64,000 nt of DNA from Bradyrhizobium sp. CCBAU 051011 (GCF_009930815.1 NZ_CP022222.1:3018501-3082500); one strand, 5' to 3'; shown: positions 43,873 to 52,121, counted from the first letter of the stretch. A program made the numbers and translations. Notes: generated from the letters alone by a model not told the origin.

Positions 43873-45378
43873 ATGCTTCGCAAACTATTGTTCTGCTTTG
43901 CAATCCTTGTCATCGCTGACCCCGCAGCCGCAGATGACACGACGCGCTGCTTCCGCGAAACTGGCGAAGTCGCCGTCGCGGCGTGCACGCGTGCAATCAA
44001 CGCCAGCGCGGGGCAGCGAGATCCCAAGTATGCGAAAGCCTACTACAACCGGGGGAACGCTTACAGCAACAAAGGCGACACGGACCGTGCCATTGCCGAC
44101 TACACCGCGGCGATACGGCTGGAGCCCACGTATGCGAACGCGTACTACAACCGGGGGAACGCCTACAGCAACAAAGGCGACACGGACCGTGCCATTGCCG
44201 ACTATATCGAGGCGATACGCCTGGAGCCCACGTATGCGAACGCGTACTACAACCGGGGGAACGCTTACAGCAACAAAGGCGACACGGATCGTGCCATTGC
44301 CGACTACACCGAGGCGATACGACTGGATCCCAAGAATGCGAACGCGTACTACAACCGGGGGAACGCCTACGGCAACAAAGACGATCCGGACCGCGCCACT
44401 GCAGACTACACCGAGGCGATACGGCTGGATCCCACGTATGCAAACGCGTACGTCAATCGTGGACTGGCCTATGAGAAGCTCGCAGATTTCGCCAAAGCGC
44501 GGTCTGACTTCAATACTACGCTCGGATTGAGACAAAAGGCCACAAAATGGGCGCAGGACATGGCGCGAGAGCGGCTTGCCGTCTTGCCTTCATCGCAACC
44601 TGCAACGGCGTTGCTCGAGAAAGCCAACGTTGCTCCAGCCATTGTTACTGCACCGGTGTCGAATAATGATCGTCGCATCGCCCTTGTCGTTGGCAATTCT
44701 GCTTATGAAAACGTGGCCGCATTACCGAACCCTGTGCGCGACGCAAACCTTGTCGCCGACGTCTTAAGACGCACCGGGTTTGAAACAGTTACTTTGCTGA
44801 CCAATCTCCGAAAAGACGCCTTGGTTAGCGCCCTGCGCGATTTCGCAGCCCGTGCAGAAACGGTGGACTGGGCAGTCGTATATTATGCCGGACATGGTAT
44901 GGAAGTTGGCGGAATCAATTATCTCATTCCGACCGACGCCAAAATTGCCGCGGATCGCGATATTGGATTTGAAGCCGTACCGCTTGAACAGGTTCTAAAT
45001 GCAGCGGAGCGCGCCAGGAAACTACGCCTCGTAATTCTCGATGCCTGCCGCGACAACCCATTCGCCAACCAAATGAAGCGTACGCTAACAGTCGCGTCCC
45101 GTTCGGTATCGCGAGGTCTGGCCGCTGTCGAGCCGGAGGCGGGAACGCTCGTGGTTTATGCTGCCAAGGATGGCGAGACCGCGCTCGACGGTGACGGGAT
45201 TAACAGTCCGTTCGCATCTGCCTTCGTCAAAAATCTTCCAACGCCCGGCCTCGAAGTCCGCAGGCTTTTCGATTTCGTTCGCGACGACGTCATGGAAGCG
45301 ACCGGTCGCAAGCAAAAGCCTTTCAGCTACGGCTCGATTTCCGGAAGGCAGGACTTTTATTTCGTGGCTGGCAAATAA
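43873..45378 (+). CDS. TPR-repeat caspase-family (metacaspase-like) protein
   Basis: 501 residues from the ATG at 43873 (signal peptide about 1-21, A-D-P-A-A-A). Five TPR units of 34 residues run from about residue 56 to 225; the first four are nearly identical. The caspase-like domain (about 270-500) starts with R-R-I-A-L-V-V-G-N and has the dyad His341 (Y-Y-A-G-H-G-M) and Cys392 (L-D-A-C-R-D-N-P-F). It is therefore predicted to be an active secreted or periplasmic cysteine peptidase, with TPRs as the protein-binding part. The coding sequence is less GC-rich than its neighbours by eye. A CRP-type site lies upstream. No adjacent partner such as a toxin or pore gene is visible. Confidence 0.9.
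   Translation: MLRKLLFCFAILVIADPAAADDTTRCFRETGEVAVAACTRAINASAGQRDPKYAKAYYNRGNAYSNKGDTDRAIADYTAAIRLEPTYANAYYNRGNAYSNKGDTDRAIADYIEAIRLEPTYANAYYNRGNAYSNKGDTDRAIADYTEAIRLDPKNANAYYNRGNAYGNKDDPDRATADYTEAIRLDPTYANAYVNRGLAYEKLADFAKARSDFNTTLGLRQKATKWAQDMARERLAVLPSSQPATALLEKANVAPAIVTAPVSNNDRRIALVVGNSAYENVAALPNPVRDANLVADVLRRTGFETVTLLTNLRKDALVSALRDFAARAETVDWAVVYYAGHGMEVGGINYLIPTDAKIAADRDIGFEAVPLEQVLNAAERARKLRLVILDACRDNPFANQMKRTLTVASRSVSRGLAAVEPEAGTLVVYAAKDGETALDGDGINSPFASAFVKNLPTPGLEVRRLFDFVRDDVMEATGRKQKPFSYGSISGRQDFYFVAGK
44038..44445 (+). repeat. Four tandem 102-base TPR-coding repeats
   Basis: Units start at 44038, 44140, 44242 and 44344, each at the codons for A-Y-Y-N-R-G-N. They are almost identical at DNA level, and a diverged fifth unit starts at 44446. 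There are no spacers, so this is not a CRISPR array. Confidence 0.9.
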
Positions 45379-45720
45379 CTTCCATACGAAGTGCAACGCA
45401 GATCTGATCGCTACCACTCGAATTGGCAGGTATCGGTTTCATAGGAAGTCGTCGGAGGCAAATGCTCGATGTCCGCTCTTGGGCACATCGCGTCATTTCG
45501 CCGCGCGCTGAAATTTGGTCGCTATCGGAGCATGGCGGATATCGATCAAGCCCGAATAGGGCGTACGTGTCCTGACCCGTTGTGCGACCCATCTCATTTG
45601 CAAACACGCTCGGCGTGCAAAGCTGGCGGCCGTAGGCCTTTCTACTGGCTTCCGTGGCGTTCCGCGGAGTGCTAGCGTTCAGGCCGAACCCACTCATCTG
45701 GGGGAACATTCCATGAGCGA
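45379..45720. other. 342-base gap with no convincing gene
   Basis: A 68-codon frame (45469-45675) begins M-S-A-L-G-H but has no ribosome-binding site and ends at an arbitrary place. The sequence near 45465 (TGCTCGATGTCCGCTCTTGG) resembles short degenerate sequences I associate with intergenic regions in this group of bacteria. Beyond that I see nothing certain; the DedA promoter should lie at its right end. Confidence 0.4.
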
Positions 45721-46326
45721 GTGGGTGGGCTTACATTGCTGTTTCCAACGGATCTGACCTCGTTCCTCGATCTCATCCGCCAACACGGCGATGCGGCGTA
45801 CAGCTTCATGTTTGCCTATGCGGCCTCGCATAGTCTGCTGCTCGCGCTATTCGCGGGCTACGCGGCGCATTCAGGCGCGCTAGGTCTTGGCAAGCTCATC
45901 GTGGTCTGCTGGTTCGGTAGTTTCGCCGGCGACGTCATTCGCTTCTGGATCGGGCGGCGCTACGGCGCACGCTTGCTCGATCGTTTTCCGCGGTTTGAGC
46001 GTCCCATCCAGACTGTAGTCCGACTGACGGACCGTCACTATTTCTGGATGATCCTGTTTCACCGCTTCCCGCATGGCATCCGCGGGCTCGCGGGGTTTGC
46101 TTACGGGATCTCGCGGCTGCCCTGGTCCACTTTCCTTGCGCTCAATTTCGTCGCGGCGGGCCTTTGGTCCGGAGCTGTTGTCTCGGCCGGCTATGCCTTC
46201 GGTCAGTTTTCGGAGACGTCCATCAACAACGCCTCTTCGGGTCTGGGTCTCGTGATGCTGGTCGCGTTCCTCGGCATGTCCTGGCTGCTCAGCAGGAAGC
46301 TCGATCAGATCATGGAGCGATACTGA
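45721..46326 (+). CDS. DedA-family inner-membrane protein
   Basis: 201 residues with about five membrane segments. The DedA motif is visible in R-F-P-H-G-I-R-G-L-A-G-F-A-Y-G, followed by F-L-A-L-N-F-V-A-A-G-L-W-S and A-G-Y-A-F-G. DedA proteins act in membrane homeostasis, probably as lipid flippases or transporters. The start is uncertain: GTG at 45721 is the first in-frame codon, with TTG at 45736 as an alternative; a nearby ATG is in another frame. The gene is a single transcription unit. Confidence 0.78.
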   Translation: MGGLTLLFPTDLTSFLDLIRQHGDAAYSFMFAYAASHSLLLALFAGYAAHSGALGLGKLIVVCWFGSFAGDVIRFWIGRRYGARLLDRFPRFERPIQTVVRLTDRHYFWMILFHRFPHGIRGLAGFAYGISRLPWSTFLALNFVAAGLWSGAVVSAGYAFGQFSETSINNASSGLGLVMLVAFLGMSWLLSRKLDQIMERY

Positions 46327-46380
46327 AGTAAGAGCGGCTACTGATCGCTGGATAGCGATGTGGCGGGGAGCGCGAAGCGA

Positions 46381-46404
46381 CGGGCGCGCGCGAATGCGCG
46401 CCCG
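46381..46404. terminator. GC-rich hairpin after DedA, possible terminator
   Basis: Perfect 9-bp stem CGGGCGCGC / GCGCGCCCG with loop GCGAAT, 55 bases after the DedA stop and 70 bases after the end of the minus-strand small genes. No T-tract follows, so a terminator role is only suggested. Confidence 0.4.
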
Positions 46405-46473
46405 ATGACAGGCTTCACGTGCCACCGCCAGAGCGCCTGCGCGATGGTGGACACGCCGCTTCGGCGCCTCTTG

Positions 46474-46596
46474 CTACTCCTCCATCGGGCCGGCAAGGGT
46501 GCGGCGAAGTTGCTGAGCTTCGCGCCAGGTCTCAAGAACCTCTTTCCCGATACGAGCGAGCTTGGTCGCCACGTGCATGATGATGAGTGTGACCAT
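46474..46596 (-). CDS. Very small protein coupled to a 69-residue protein
   Basis: 40 residues, starting MVTLIIMHVATKLARIG and ending R-T-L-A-G-P-M-E-E. It has a hydrophobic N-terminal half and a basic amphipathic helix. The start is two bases after the stop of the preceding minus-strand gene (TAGCTATG), so translation should be coupled. Length and spacing argue for a real gene, but I recognise no family. The pair might be a stress-related or small envelope protein unit; this is inference. Confidence 0.5.
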   Translation of the reverse strand: MVTLIIMHVATKLARIGKEVLETWREAQQLRRTLAGPMEE

Positions 46597-46598
46597 AG

Positions 46599-46808
46599 CT
46601 ATTGCCCCGCCTTGATCAGCAAGCGACTGATCTGTCGCTCTGCATCATCCGACAGCCGCTGCAGGCCGTGGGAAGCAATATAGTCCGCAACAGCGCGTTC
46701 AGCCCGTCGCTGTCGAGCTTCGGCGTTAGCGCGCAACAATCGTGCGAAAAATGAGGGTTTTTTGATCGGGGCAGAAAGCCAGGCCCCAGTGGTGAGTACG
46801 TTCGCCAT
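46599..46808 (-). CDS. Small hypothetical protein, first gene of a tight pair
   Basis: 69 residues: a short N-terminus (MANVLTTGAWLSAPI), a very basic helix (RQRRAERAVADYIASHG) and a final S-R-L-L-I-K-A-G-Q. The ATG has AAAGGAGCC six bases upstream, an excellent ribosome-binding site. There is no signal peptide. It is followed after two bases by the 40-residue gene. No function can be given. Confidence 0.7.
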   Translation of the reverse strand: MANVLTTGAWLSAPIKKPSFFARLLRANAEARQRRAERAVADYIASHGLQRLSDDAERQISRLLIKAGQ

Positions 46809-46941
46809 AAGACGGCTCCTTTATCGGAGTTGTCCTTGGGGCAAATTTCCTTCCTGAATCGCAGATAAGTATTGGTGAGCGCCAATGCCAGACCAAATCG
46901 CAGGCATTTGGTGCATTAATTCGTTGCGCCGGAATAACGGC

Positions 46942-47044
46942 CGTAGGGTGGGCAAAGGCGCGTCAGCGCCGTGCCCACCATCCATTCACCGAACGCATTT
47001 CCTGGATGGTGGCCACGCTGTCGCTTTTGCCCACCCTACATTCG
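46942..47044. repeat. Intergenic palindrome, GTGGGCA family (copy 4)
   Basis: Arms CGTAGGGTGGGCAAAGGCG and GCTTTTGCCCACCCTACA, with inner arms GTGCCCACCATCCA and TGGATGGTGGCCAC. The inner arm has diverged slightly from the other copies. Confidence 0.75.
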
Positions 47045-47167
47045 TTACCGGCCGCCGCCTCCTCCGCCGCCACCGCCCGCGTCACGCAGCGCCTGGTTTT
47101 CGCGCGGATCGAGATTTTTCATGTAGCTCAGCGAAGTGTCGCGATCGGGTACGAAGCGACTGCACAT
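47045..47167 (-). CDS. Possible small Gly-tailed protein
   Basis: 40 codons: MCSRFVPDRDTSLSYM, then KNLDPRENQALRDAG and a run of glycines ending in Arg. An in-frame TGA lies six bases upstream, so the ORF cannot start earlier. The segment DPRENQALRDA looks protein-like, but a second frame with an ATG at nearly the same place has a better-spaced GGAAG. It may be a gene, or the remnant of one, next to a palindrome. Confidence 0.35.
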   Translation of the reverse strand: MCSRFVPDRDTSLSYMKNLDPRENQALRDAGGGGGGGGGR

Positions 47168-47240
47168 AGCTCATGTGACTTCCGCAAGCCTGCCGCGATA
47201 CCGCCTGATCGCAGTAGGGCGATGACACGGACAGGCTCCG

Positions 47241-47309
47241 CGAAGCAATCCATGTCGCCGCTTGCTGAGAAATGGATTGCTTCGTCGCTGGCGCTCCTCG
47301 CAATGACGG
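47241..47309. repeat. Intergenic repeat, GCAATGACG family (copy 1)
   Basis: Inverted arms CGAAGCAATCCAT and ATGGATTGCTTCG, followed by the tail CTCGCAATGACGG. A related copy lies at 56506-56619, and a half copy (CTCGCAATGACG) near 61500. Confidence 0.65.
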
Positions 47310-47325
47310 GGAGAGAGTAGCGACT

Positions 47326-48441
47326 CTATTCTCCCGCCCCATGCGCCATCGCACGCCGCTCCCGCGCATAACGCACCAGCGCGGTGAAGCGATAGATGCC
47401 GTGGACGAACTTGCCATAGGGCATGGTGACGAACAGCGAGAACACAACGCCGAGATGCAGCGCCAGCAGCGGGCCCATCGCGGCGGTCTCGCGCAAGATC
47501 AAAAGCGCCATGCCGGTGAGGCTGGTCAGGAACAGCATCACGATGAACGCGATATCCATGCCGTAGCGCGCTTCGTCGACCAGCACCGAATCGCGCTTCC
47601 ATCGCTCGGCGAGCAAACCGATCGGCCCGATCAGCAACCCGATGCCGCCGAGCGTGCCGAGCACGACCGGCAGATCCCACCAGGGATACGGCGCCTGCCG
47701 CGCCAACAGATAGTGATAGAGCGTCGCAACTGAGGTCGAGGCGAAGCACAGCGCAAAGCCGTAGAAGGTGAAATGATGATAGAGCCGGCGGCGGTCGGTC
47801 GGGCGATCGTCCTCGTTGAAGCAGCCGACGCCGCCGCCGTCGAGATAGCGCAACTCGCCGGCATCGCGGATCGCCTGCAGCAGCGAACCCGCATCGGTCT
47901 TCATGCCGACGGGTTCGCCGATGTCACGCCAGAACGCGCGTACGCCCATCACCAGCGCGACGATCGCATAGAGGAATGCCGCGCCGAACAGGGCCGCCAT
48001 CGCGTTGTGCGGCATCAATTTATAGAACGCGCCCGGACCGGTGTGGACACCGAACAGCGCCTGCCGGTCGTGCAAAGCCGCAAAGCCGAAAATAAACGCG
48101 GCGACGCTGAGCGCCGCGACGAGGCTGATGACGAGCCCGTTGCGCGCGAACGCGCCCGCGAAGGCGCGGGGCCAGACATAGGCGGCCCAGGATTCGGCGC
48201 GCGCCACCGCGAGCGTCTTCGGCACATTGACGTCGAACTCATGCGGCGGCGAGAACTGGCAATCGGTGTAGCAGGCGCCGCAAGCGTGGCAGAGATTGGC
48301 GAGGTAGTTGAGGTCGCCGTCGGAGAAGGCGCGGCGCATTTCCATCGCCGGAAAGACCGCGCACAGCCCCTCGCAATAGCGGCAGGAATTGCAGACCGTC
48401 ATCAGGCGGTCGGCTTCATCAAGGATTCTCGTTCCGTGCAT
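47326..48441 (-). CDS. tcuB: Tricarballylate utilization protein TcuB (CitB-like)
   Basis: 371 residues. Two ferredoxin-like cysteine clusters lie near the N-terminus, C-N-S-C-R-Y-C-E-G-L-C and C-H-A-C-G-A-C-Y-T-D-C, followed by about six membrane segments (from residue 95 onward) as in the TcuB family. TcuB is thought to reoxidise the FAD of TcuA by passing electrons to the quinone pool. The GTG at 48459 precedes the Shine-Dalgarno CAGGAAG; the ATG at 48441 is the start. It lies 30 bases after the alpha/beta hydrolase gene. Confidence 0.9.
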   Translation of the reverse strand: MHGTRILDEADRLMTVCNSCRYCEGLCAVFPAMEMRRAFSDGDLNYLANLCHACGACYTDCQFSPPHEFDVNVPKTLAVARAESWAAYVWPRAFAGAFARNGLVISLVAALSVAAFIFGFAALHDRQALFGVHTGPGAFYKLMPHNAMAALFGAAFLYAIVALVMGVRAFWRDIGEPVGMKTDAGSLLQAIRDAGELRYLDGGGVGCFNEDDRPTDRRRLYHHFTFYGFALCFASTSVATLYHYLLARQAPYPWWDLPVVLGTLGGIGLLIGPIGLLAERWKRDSVLVDEARYGMDIAFIVMLFLTSLTGMALLILRETAAMGPLLALHLGVVFSLFVTMPYGKFVHGIYRFTALVRYARERRAMAHGAGE

Positions 48442-48471
48442 CCGTTGCTTCCTGCCCACCGACCTTCGCGA

Positions 48472-49503
48472 TTACTTCGTCAGCCCCTTGCCTTCGAGCC
48501 ACTTCTGGATCAGTGCGGCGACCTCGGCATTGTTCTTGTCCATCATCACCATGTGCGAATTGCCCTTGATGCCGGCTTGCGGCAGGTCGACGACATCGAC
48601 GCTGCCGCCGGCCGCCTTGATGGCGTCCGCGAAGGCGATGCCGTTGGCGCGAATCTTCGGCCAGCGCGAATCCTTTTCGATGTAGTCGCCGTAGATGATC
48701 AGCGTCGGAATATTCTTCAGCAGGTCGGCCTTGGCGGGATCGCCAAGGCCGGCCGGCTCGACTGCAATCAGCGCCTTGACCTTGTCGGGCCGCGCCTGCG
48801 CCACCTTGAAGCCGAAGCTGCCGGCCTGGCTGTGGAACAGGATGATGGACGGACCGACGCGATCGATTTCGGCCATATAGGCGGCGATGATGGCATCGTC
48901 GGTGGTGGTCCAGCGCGGCACGTTCTGCTTGACGAAATTCTCATAGCCCTCGTTCGGAAACTGGCTGCCCGGCATCAGCTTTCGCTTGGCGGGATCCGGA
49001 TCATAGGAGCCCGCACCATCGCCGATGCGAAAGCGCTCGAACGGATTGGCTGTGGTGAGAAACACCGGCTCGCCCTTGAAGATATCTGGATATTGCGCCC
49101 AACCAGCGCGGCCGCGCTCGACCGCATCGGAATTGTAGACGGCCCAGCCCTTGCGCAGGAAATAGTTCAGCCAGCCTTCGCGTCCGTCCGGCGTCGTTTC
49201 ATAGGTGACGCCGGTCAGCCCGCCGCCGTGCCACATCAAGAGCGGATAGGCGCCCTTCTCGTTGGCGGGCAGAAAATACTGCACATACATCTGCTCGACC
49301 TGGTAGGTGCCGTTCGGATCGACCTTTGCCGGCACGCCGCCGGGCGTGAAGGTGACTTCCTTCACCGGCTTGCCCGAAATCTCGACCAGCCGTCCGCCGA
49401 CATGAAACGAGCCCATATCGCGCAGCGCGATCGGCTCGGCGGAGTTCGCCAGTGTTGCAGACATCAGAACTGCAACAGCAGAGAAAATCGCTACGCGCAT
49501 CAT
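48472..49503 (-). CDS. Secreted alpha/beta-hydrolase (esterase-like) between tcuA and tcuB
   Basis: 343 residues from the ATG at 49503, with GGGAGG five bases upstream; the longer frame to 49659 is translated repeat. A signal peptide ends near residue 24 (L-A-N-S-A-E). The hydrolase core has the oxyanion stretch MWHGGGLTGVTYE, a nucleophile elbow F-H-S-Q-A-G-S with the usual first Gly replaced by His, a probable acid Asp in the YGDYIEKDSRW region and a catalytic His in G-N-S-H-M-V. It is probably a periplasmic esterase. It is preceded by tcuA and followed by tcuB on the same strand, which ties it to tricarballylate-like substrates, but the reaction is unknown. Confidence 0.85.
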   Translation of the reverse strand: MMRVAIFSAVAVLMSATLANSAEPIALRDMGSFHVGGRLVEISGKPVKEVTFTPGGVPAKVDPNGTYQVEQMYVQYFLPANEKGAYPLLMWHGGGLTGVTYETTPDGREGWLNYFLRKGWAVYNSDAVERGRAGWAQYPDIFKGEPVFLTTANPFERFRIGDGAGSYDPDPAKRKLMPGSQFPNEGYENFVKQNVPRWTTTDDAIIAAYMAEIDRVGPSIILFHSQAGSFGFKVAQARPDKVKALIAVEPAGLGDPAKADLLKNIPTLIIYGDYIEKDSRWPKIRANGIAFADAIKAAGGSVDVVDLPQAGIKGNSHMVMMDKNNAEVAALIQKWLEGKGLTK

Positions 49504-49527
49504 CAATCCTCCCATCGTCGTTGTTGT

Positions 49528-49606
49528 CTCCCTCTCCCCGCTCTTCGCGGGGAGAGGGTAGGGGTGAGGGGCTCTCTCCGCGCGCCGTGCTCGCGGGGGA
49601 GTGAAC
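49528..49606. repeat. Intergenic palindrome, CCTCTCCCC family
   Basis: Arms CTCCCTCTCCCCGC and GCGGGGAGAGGG, plus a second arm AGGGGTGAGGGGCTCTCTCC. It is related to the palindromes at 27737 and 55592. It lies between tcuA and the hydrolase gene. Confidence 0.6.
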
Positions 49607-49612
49607 CCCAAC

Positions 49613-51013
49613 CTAATTCCTCGCATTCTTCGCCGCCTCACGCCCGGCCACCCGCCCAAACACGCTGCCGATGGTCATGCCGATGCCGGCCGCATAGCCC
49701 TTGCCGAGCACGTTGCCGGCCATGATCTCACCGGCCGCGAACATGTTGGCGGAAGGCTTGCCGTCCTTCATCACCATCCGCGACTGCTTGTTCACGCGGG
49801 TGCCGAGATAGGTGAAGGTGATACCTGGCCGCACCGGATAGGCGAGGTAAGGCGGTGTCTCGATCCGGCGCGCCCAATGCGTCTTCGGCGGCGTGATGCC
49901 TTCGGTGCGGCAATCGTCCAGAATGGTATGGTCGAAGGTGCCGGGCTGCACGGCGGCGTTGAATTCGGTGATCGTCTTCTCCAGCTCGGCAGGATCGAGT
50001 TCGAGCTTGCCCGCGAGTTCGGCGATGCTGGCGCCCGCGATCGGCGGGAACAGCGTCGGCATGAAGCTCGTCACCACAGTAGAATCGAAAATGATGTAGG
50101 CGATCTGGTCCGGTTGGGCTGCCACCAGCCGCCCCCAGATCGCGTAGCGCTTCGGCCAGATATCCTCGCCCTCGTCGTAGAATCGCTGGGCGTGCTTGTT
50201 GACGACGATGCCAAACACCACCGAGTCATGGCGCGTAATGATGCCGCCGTCGAACTTCGGCGCGCGGGCGTCGATCGCCACCGCATGGCATTGCGTGGGA
50301 TCGCCGATATCCTGCACGCCCTTGGCAAGCAGCATCTTCAGGATCGAGCCGCGGTTATAAGGCGTGCCGCGGATCAGGAAATTGTCGGCGGCCGCGCCCC
50401 AATACTCCTTCAGCCATTCGATGTTGGCTTCAAAGCCGCCGGCCGCTGCGACCAGCGCGGAAGCTCGAATTTCGCTGAGGCCCTCGATGGGCTGTTTCAG
50501 CTTGGCAGAGAGGAACATGCCGTTCTCGATCTCGAGGTCGACGACCTCGGCATCGTAGGCGATCTCGACGCCGAGTTTTTCGGCGGTCAGGTACAGCGCG
50601 TTCAGCATCGCGCGCCCGCCGCCGAGGAAGAACGAATTGGTGCGGCCAAGGCTCAGCGTGCCGCCGAGCGAGGGCTGCCAGCGCACGCCCTGTTCGACGA
50701 TCCAGCTCAGGATGTCCTTGGACTCCCGGATCATAAATTTCGCCAGTTCCTCGTCGGTCTGCCCGCCGGTCAGGCGCAACAGATCGTCCCAGAATTCTTC
50801 TTCGGTGTAGGGGCCGGTTAGAATCTCGGTGGCGGCATCGTGCGCGCAGCGCATGTTGCGGGTGTGGCGGGTATTGCCGCCGCGATAGAATTTTGGTGCG
50901 CCTTCCAGCACCAGCACGGAAGCGCCGGCGCGGCGGGCGCTGATGGCGGCGCAGAGAGCTGCGTTGCCGCCGCCGATCACCAGCACATCGAATTTTCTAG
51001 TCAGATCGGCCAT
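49613..51013 (-). CDS. tcuA: FAD-dependent tricarballylate dehydrogenase TcuA
   Basis: 466 residues of the fumarate-reductase/succinate-dehydrogenase flavoprotein fold. The FAD-binding glycine motif V-L-V-I-G-G-G-N-A-A begins at residue 10, and the TcuA-like stretch YRGGNTRHTRNMRC follows near 44. The C-terminal FAD region is NMFAAGEIMAGNVLGKGYAA. Characterised TcuA oxidises tricarballylate to cis-aconitate. It is the first gene of a unit with the hydrolase and tcuB. The ATG at 51013 is family-typical. Confidence 0.9.
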   Translation of the reverse strand: MADLTRKFDVLVIGGGNAALCAAISARRAGASVLVLEGAPKFYRGGNTRHTRNMRCAHDAATEILTGPYTEEEFWDDLLRLTGGQTDEELAKFMIRESKDILSWIVEQGVRWQPSLGGTLSLGRTNSFFLGGGRAMLNALYLTAEKLGVEIAYDAEVVDLEIENGMFLSAKLKQPIEGLSEIRASALVAAAGGFEANIEWLKEYWGAAADNFLIRGTPYNRGSILKMLLAKGVQDIGDPTQCHAVAIDARAPKFDGGIITRHDSVVFGIVVNKHAQRFYDEGEDIWPKRYAIWGRLVAAQPDQIAYIIFDSTVVTSFMPTLFPPIAGASIAELAGKLELDPAELEKTITEFNAAVQPGTFDHTILDDCRTEGITPPKTHWARRIETPPYLAYPVRPGITFTYLGTRVNKQSRMVMKDGKPSANMFAAGEIMAGNVLGKGYAAGIGMTIGSVFGRVAGREAAKNARN

Positions 51014-51190
51014 GCGCTCTTGTTGTCGTTGTTGGCCTGGAAATCAAACCGGCGCTCGGCCAGGAAAATCCATCCGCCCCGGCGATTTTCTAGCCTGATG
51101 AAGAGGCGGCGTCACGCGTCTCGTGCGCGCCGAAATGCGCCCTTATGCGACGATGTCGCATGCAACTCGGTGTGCGGAATATCTGCGATG

Positions 51191-52090
51191 TCAGGGCTTG
51201 CTCTGCACGGACGTGAGCAGCCATTGCCGGAAGGCCGACAGCTTTGGCGGATCGGCTCGTCCCGCGGGCGAGACCAGATAGAAGCCGGCATCGACCGGCA
51301 GCGAGATCTTGAAGGGAACCACGAGTCGGCCCCTGGCGATGTCTTCCTCCACATAGGCCGTGCGTCCCAGGGCGACGCCAAAGCCGTCGATCGCGGCCTG
51401 CACGGTCATGAAGATCATGTCGAAGGTCACGCCCGGCTGTTTCGAAAGATCGGCCGGCAGTCCGGCTGCCGTCAGCCACAGCCGCCAATCGTCGCTGTTC
51501 GTGCTGCTGGTATGCAGCAGCACGTGGTCCCTGAGGTCCTCGGGGCATCTCAGCGGCTTGTTGCCCTTCAGCAGCGCCGGGCTGCACACCGGAAACAGCT
51601 CCTCCGCCATCAGCCAGTCAGCGCGAACGCCCGGCCATTGGCCTCGGCCATAGCGAATGCCGGCGTCGACATTGTCGCGCTGGAAGTCGACCAGACTGGT
51701 CGAGGTGGTGATGCGCACGTCGATGCCGGGATGGGCTTCCTGAAACGCGGCGAGCCGCGGCAGCAACCATTTGGCCGCCAGCGACGCCAGCGTCGACACC
51801 GTCAGCACATGGTCGTCGTCTTTGCGCAGCAGGCGGTCGGTCGCAAGCCGAAGATCGTTGAAGGCGGCGCGGATACCCGGGAGGTAGTCCTCCGCTTCCG
51901 CCGTCAGCGCCAGCGAGCGGTTCTGGCGGATGAACAGGCGGACGCCGAGCTCTTCCTCGAGCCGCTTGATCTGGTGGCTGATCGCGGTCTGCGTGACGTT
52001 CAGCTCGGACGCCGCCTGCGTGAAGCTCAAATGCCGGGCCGCGGCCTCGAACGCCCGCAATCCATTCAGCGATGGCAGCCTGGCGGTCAT
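51191..52090 (-). CDS. LysR-family regulator, probable controller of the tcu genes
   Basis: 299 residues with N-terminal helix-turn-helix (about 18-62, FTQAASELNVTQTAISHQIK) and a ligand-binding domain (about 90-295) of the GcvA type. It lies directly upstream of tcuA on the same strand, with 177 bases between, so it may be transcribed through into tcu or act on the tcuA promoter. In Salmonella the tcu genes are controlled by the LysR protein TcuR; a parallel role is inferred. A dyad at 52104-52121 lies in its own upstream region. Confidence 0.85.
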   Translation of the reverse strand: MTARLPSLNGLRAFEAAARHLSFTQAASELNVTQTAISHQIKRLEEELGVRLFIRQNRSLALTAEAEDYLPGIRAAFNDLRLATDRLLRKDDDHVLTVSTLASLAAKWLLPRLAAFQEAHPGIDVRITTSTSLVDFQRDNVDAGIRYGRGQWPGVRADWLMAEELFPVCSPALLKGNKPLRCPEDLRDHVLLHTSSTNSDDWRLWLTAAGLPADLSKQPGVTFDMIFMTVQAAIDGFGVALGRTAYVEEDIARGRLVVPFKISLPVDAGFYLVSPAGRADPPKLSAFRQWLLTSVQSKP

Positions 52091-52103
52091 TCTGCGATCC
52101 CCC

Positions 52104-52121
52104 GATATATGAGTTTATATC
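52104..52121. promoter_or_regulatory. Dyad between LysR and DUF1127 genes, possible LysR site
   Basis: Perfect 6-bp inverted repeat GATATA (52104-52109) / TATATC (52116-52121) with a six-base centre, 14 bases before the LysR start and about 85 before the DUF1127 gene. It could be an autoregulatory LysR operator or part of an AT-rich promoter. Confidence 0.35.

Noticed and set aside
44038..44445. Tandem repeats considered as CRISPR or satellite
   Set aside because: Units are in frame, contiguous and encode 34-residue TPRs.
45469..45675. 68-codon frame beginning M-S-A-L-G-H
   Set aside because: No start signal, and the sequence resembles degenerate intergenic material, so it is noted only as part of the gap.
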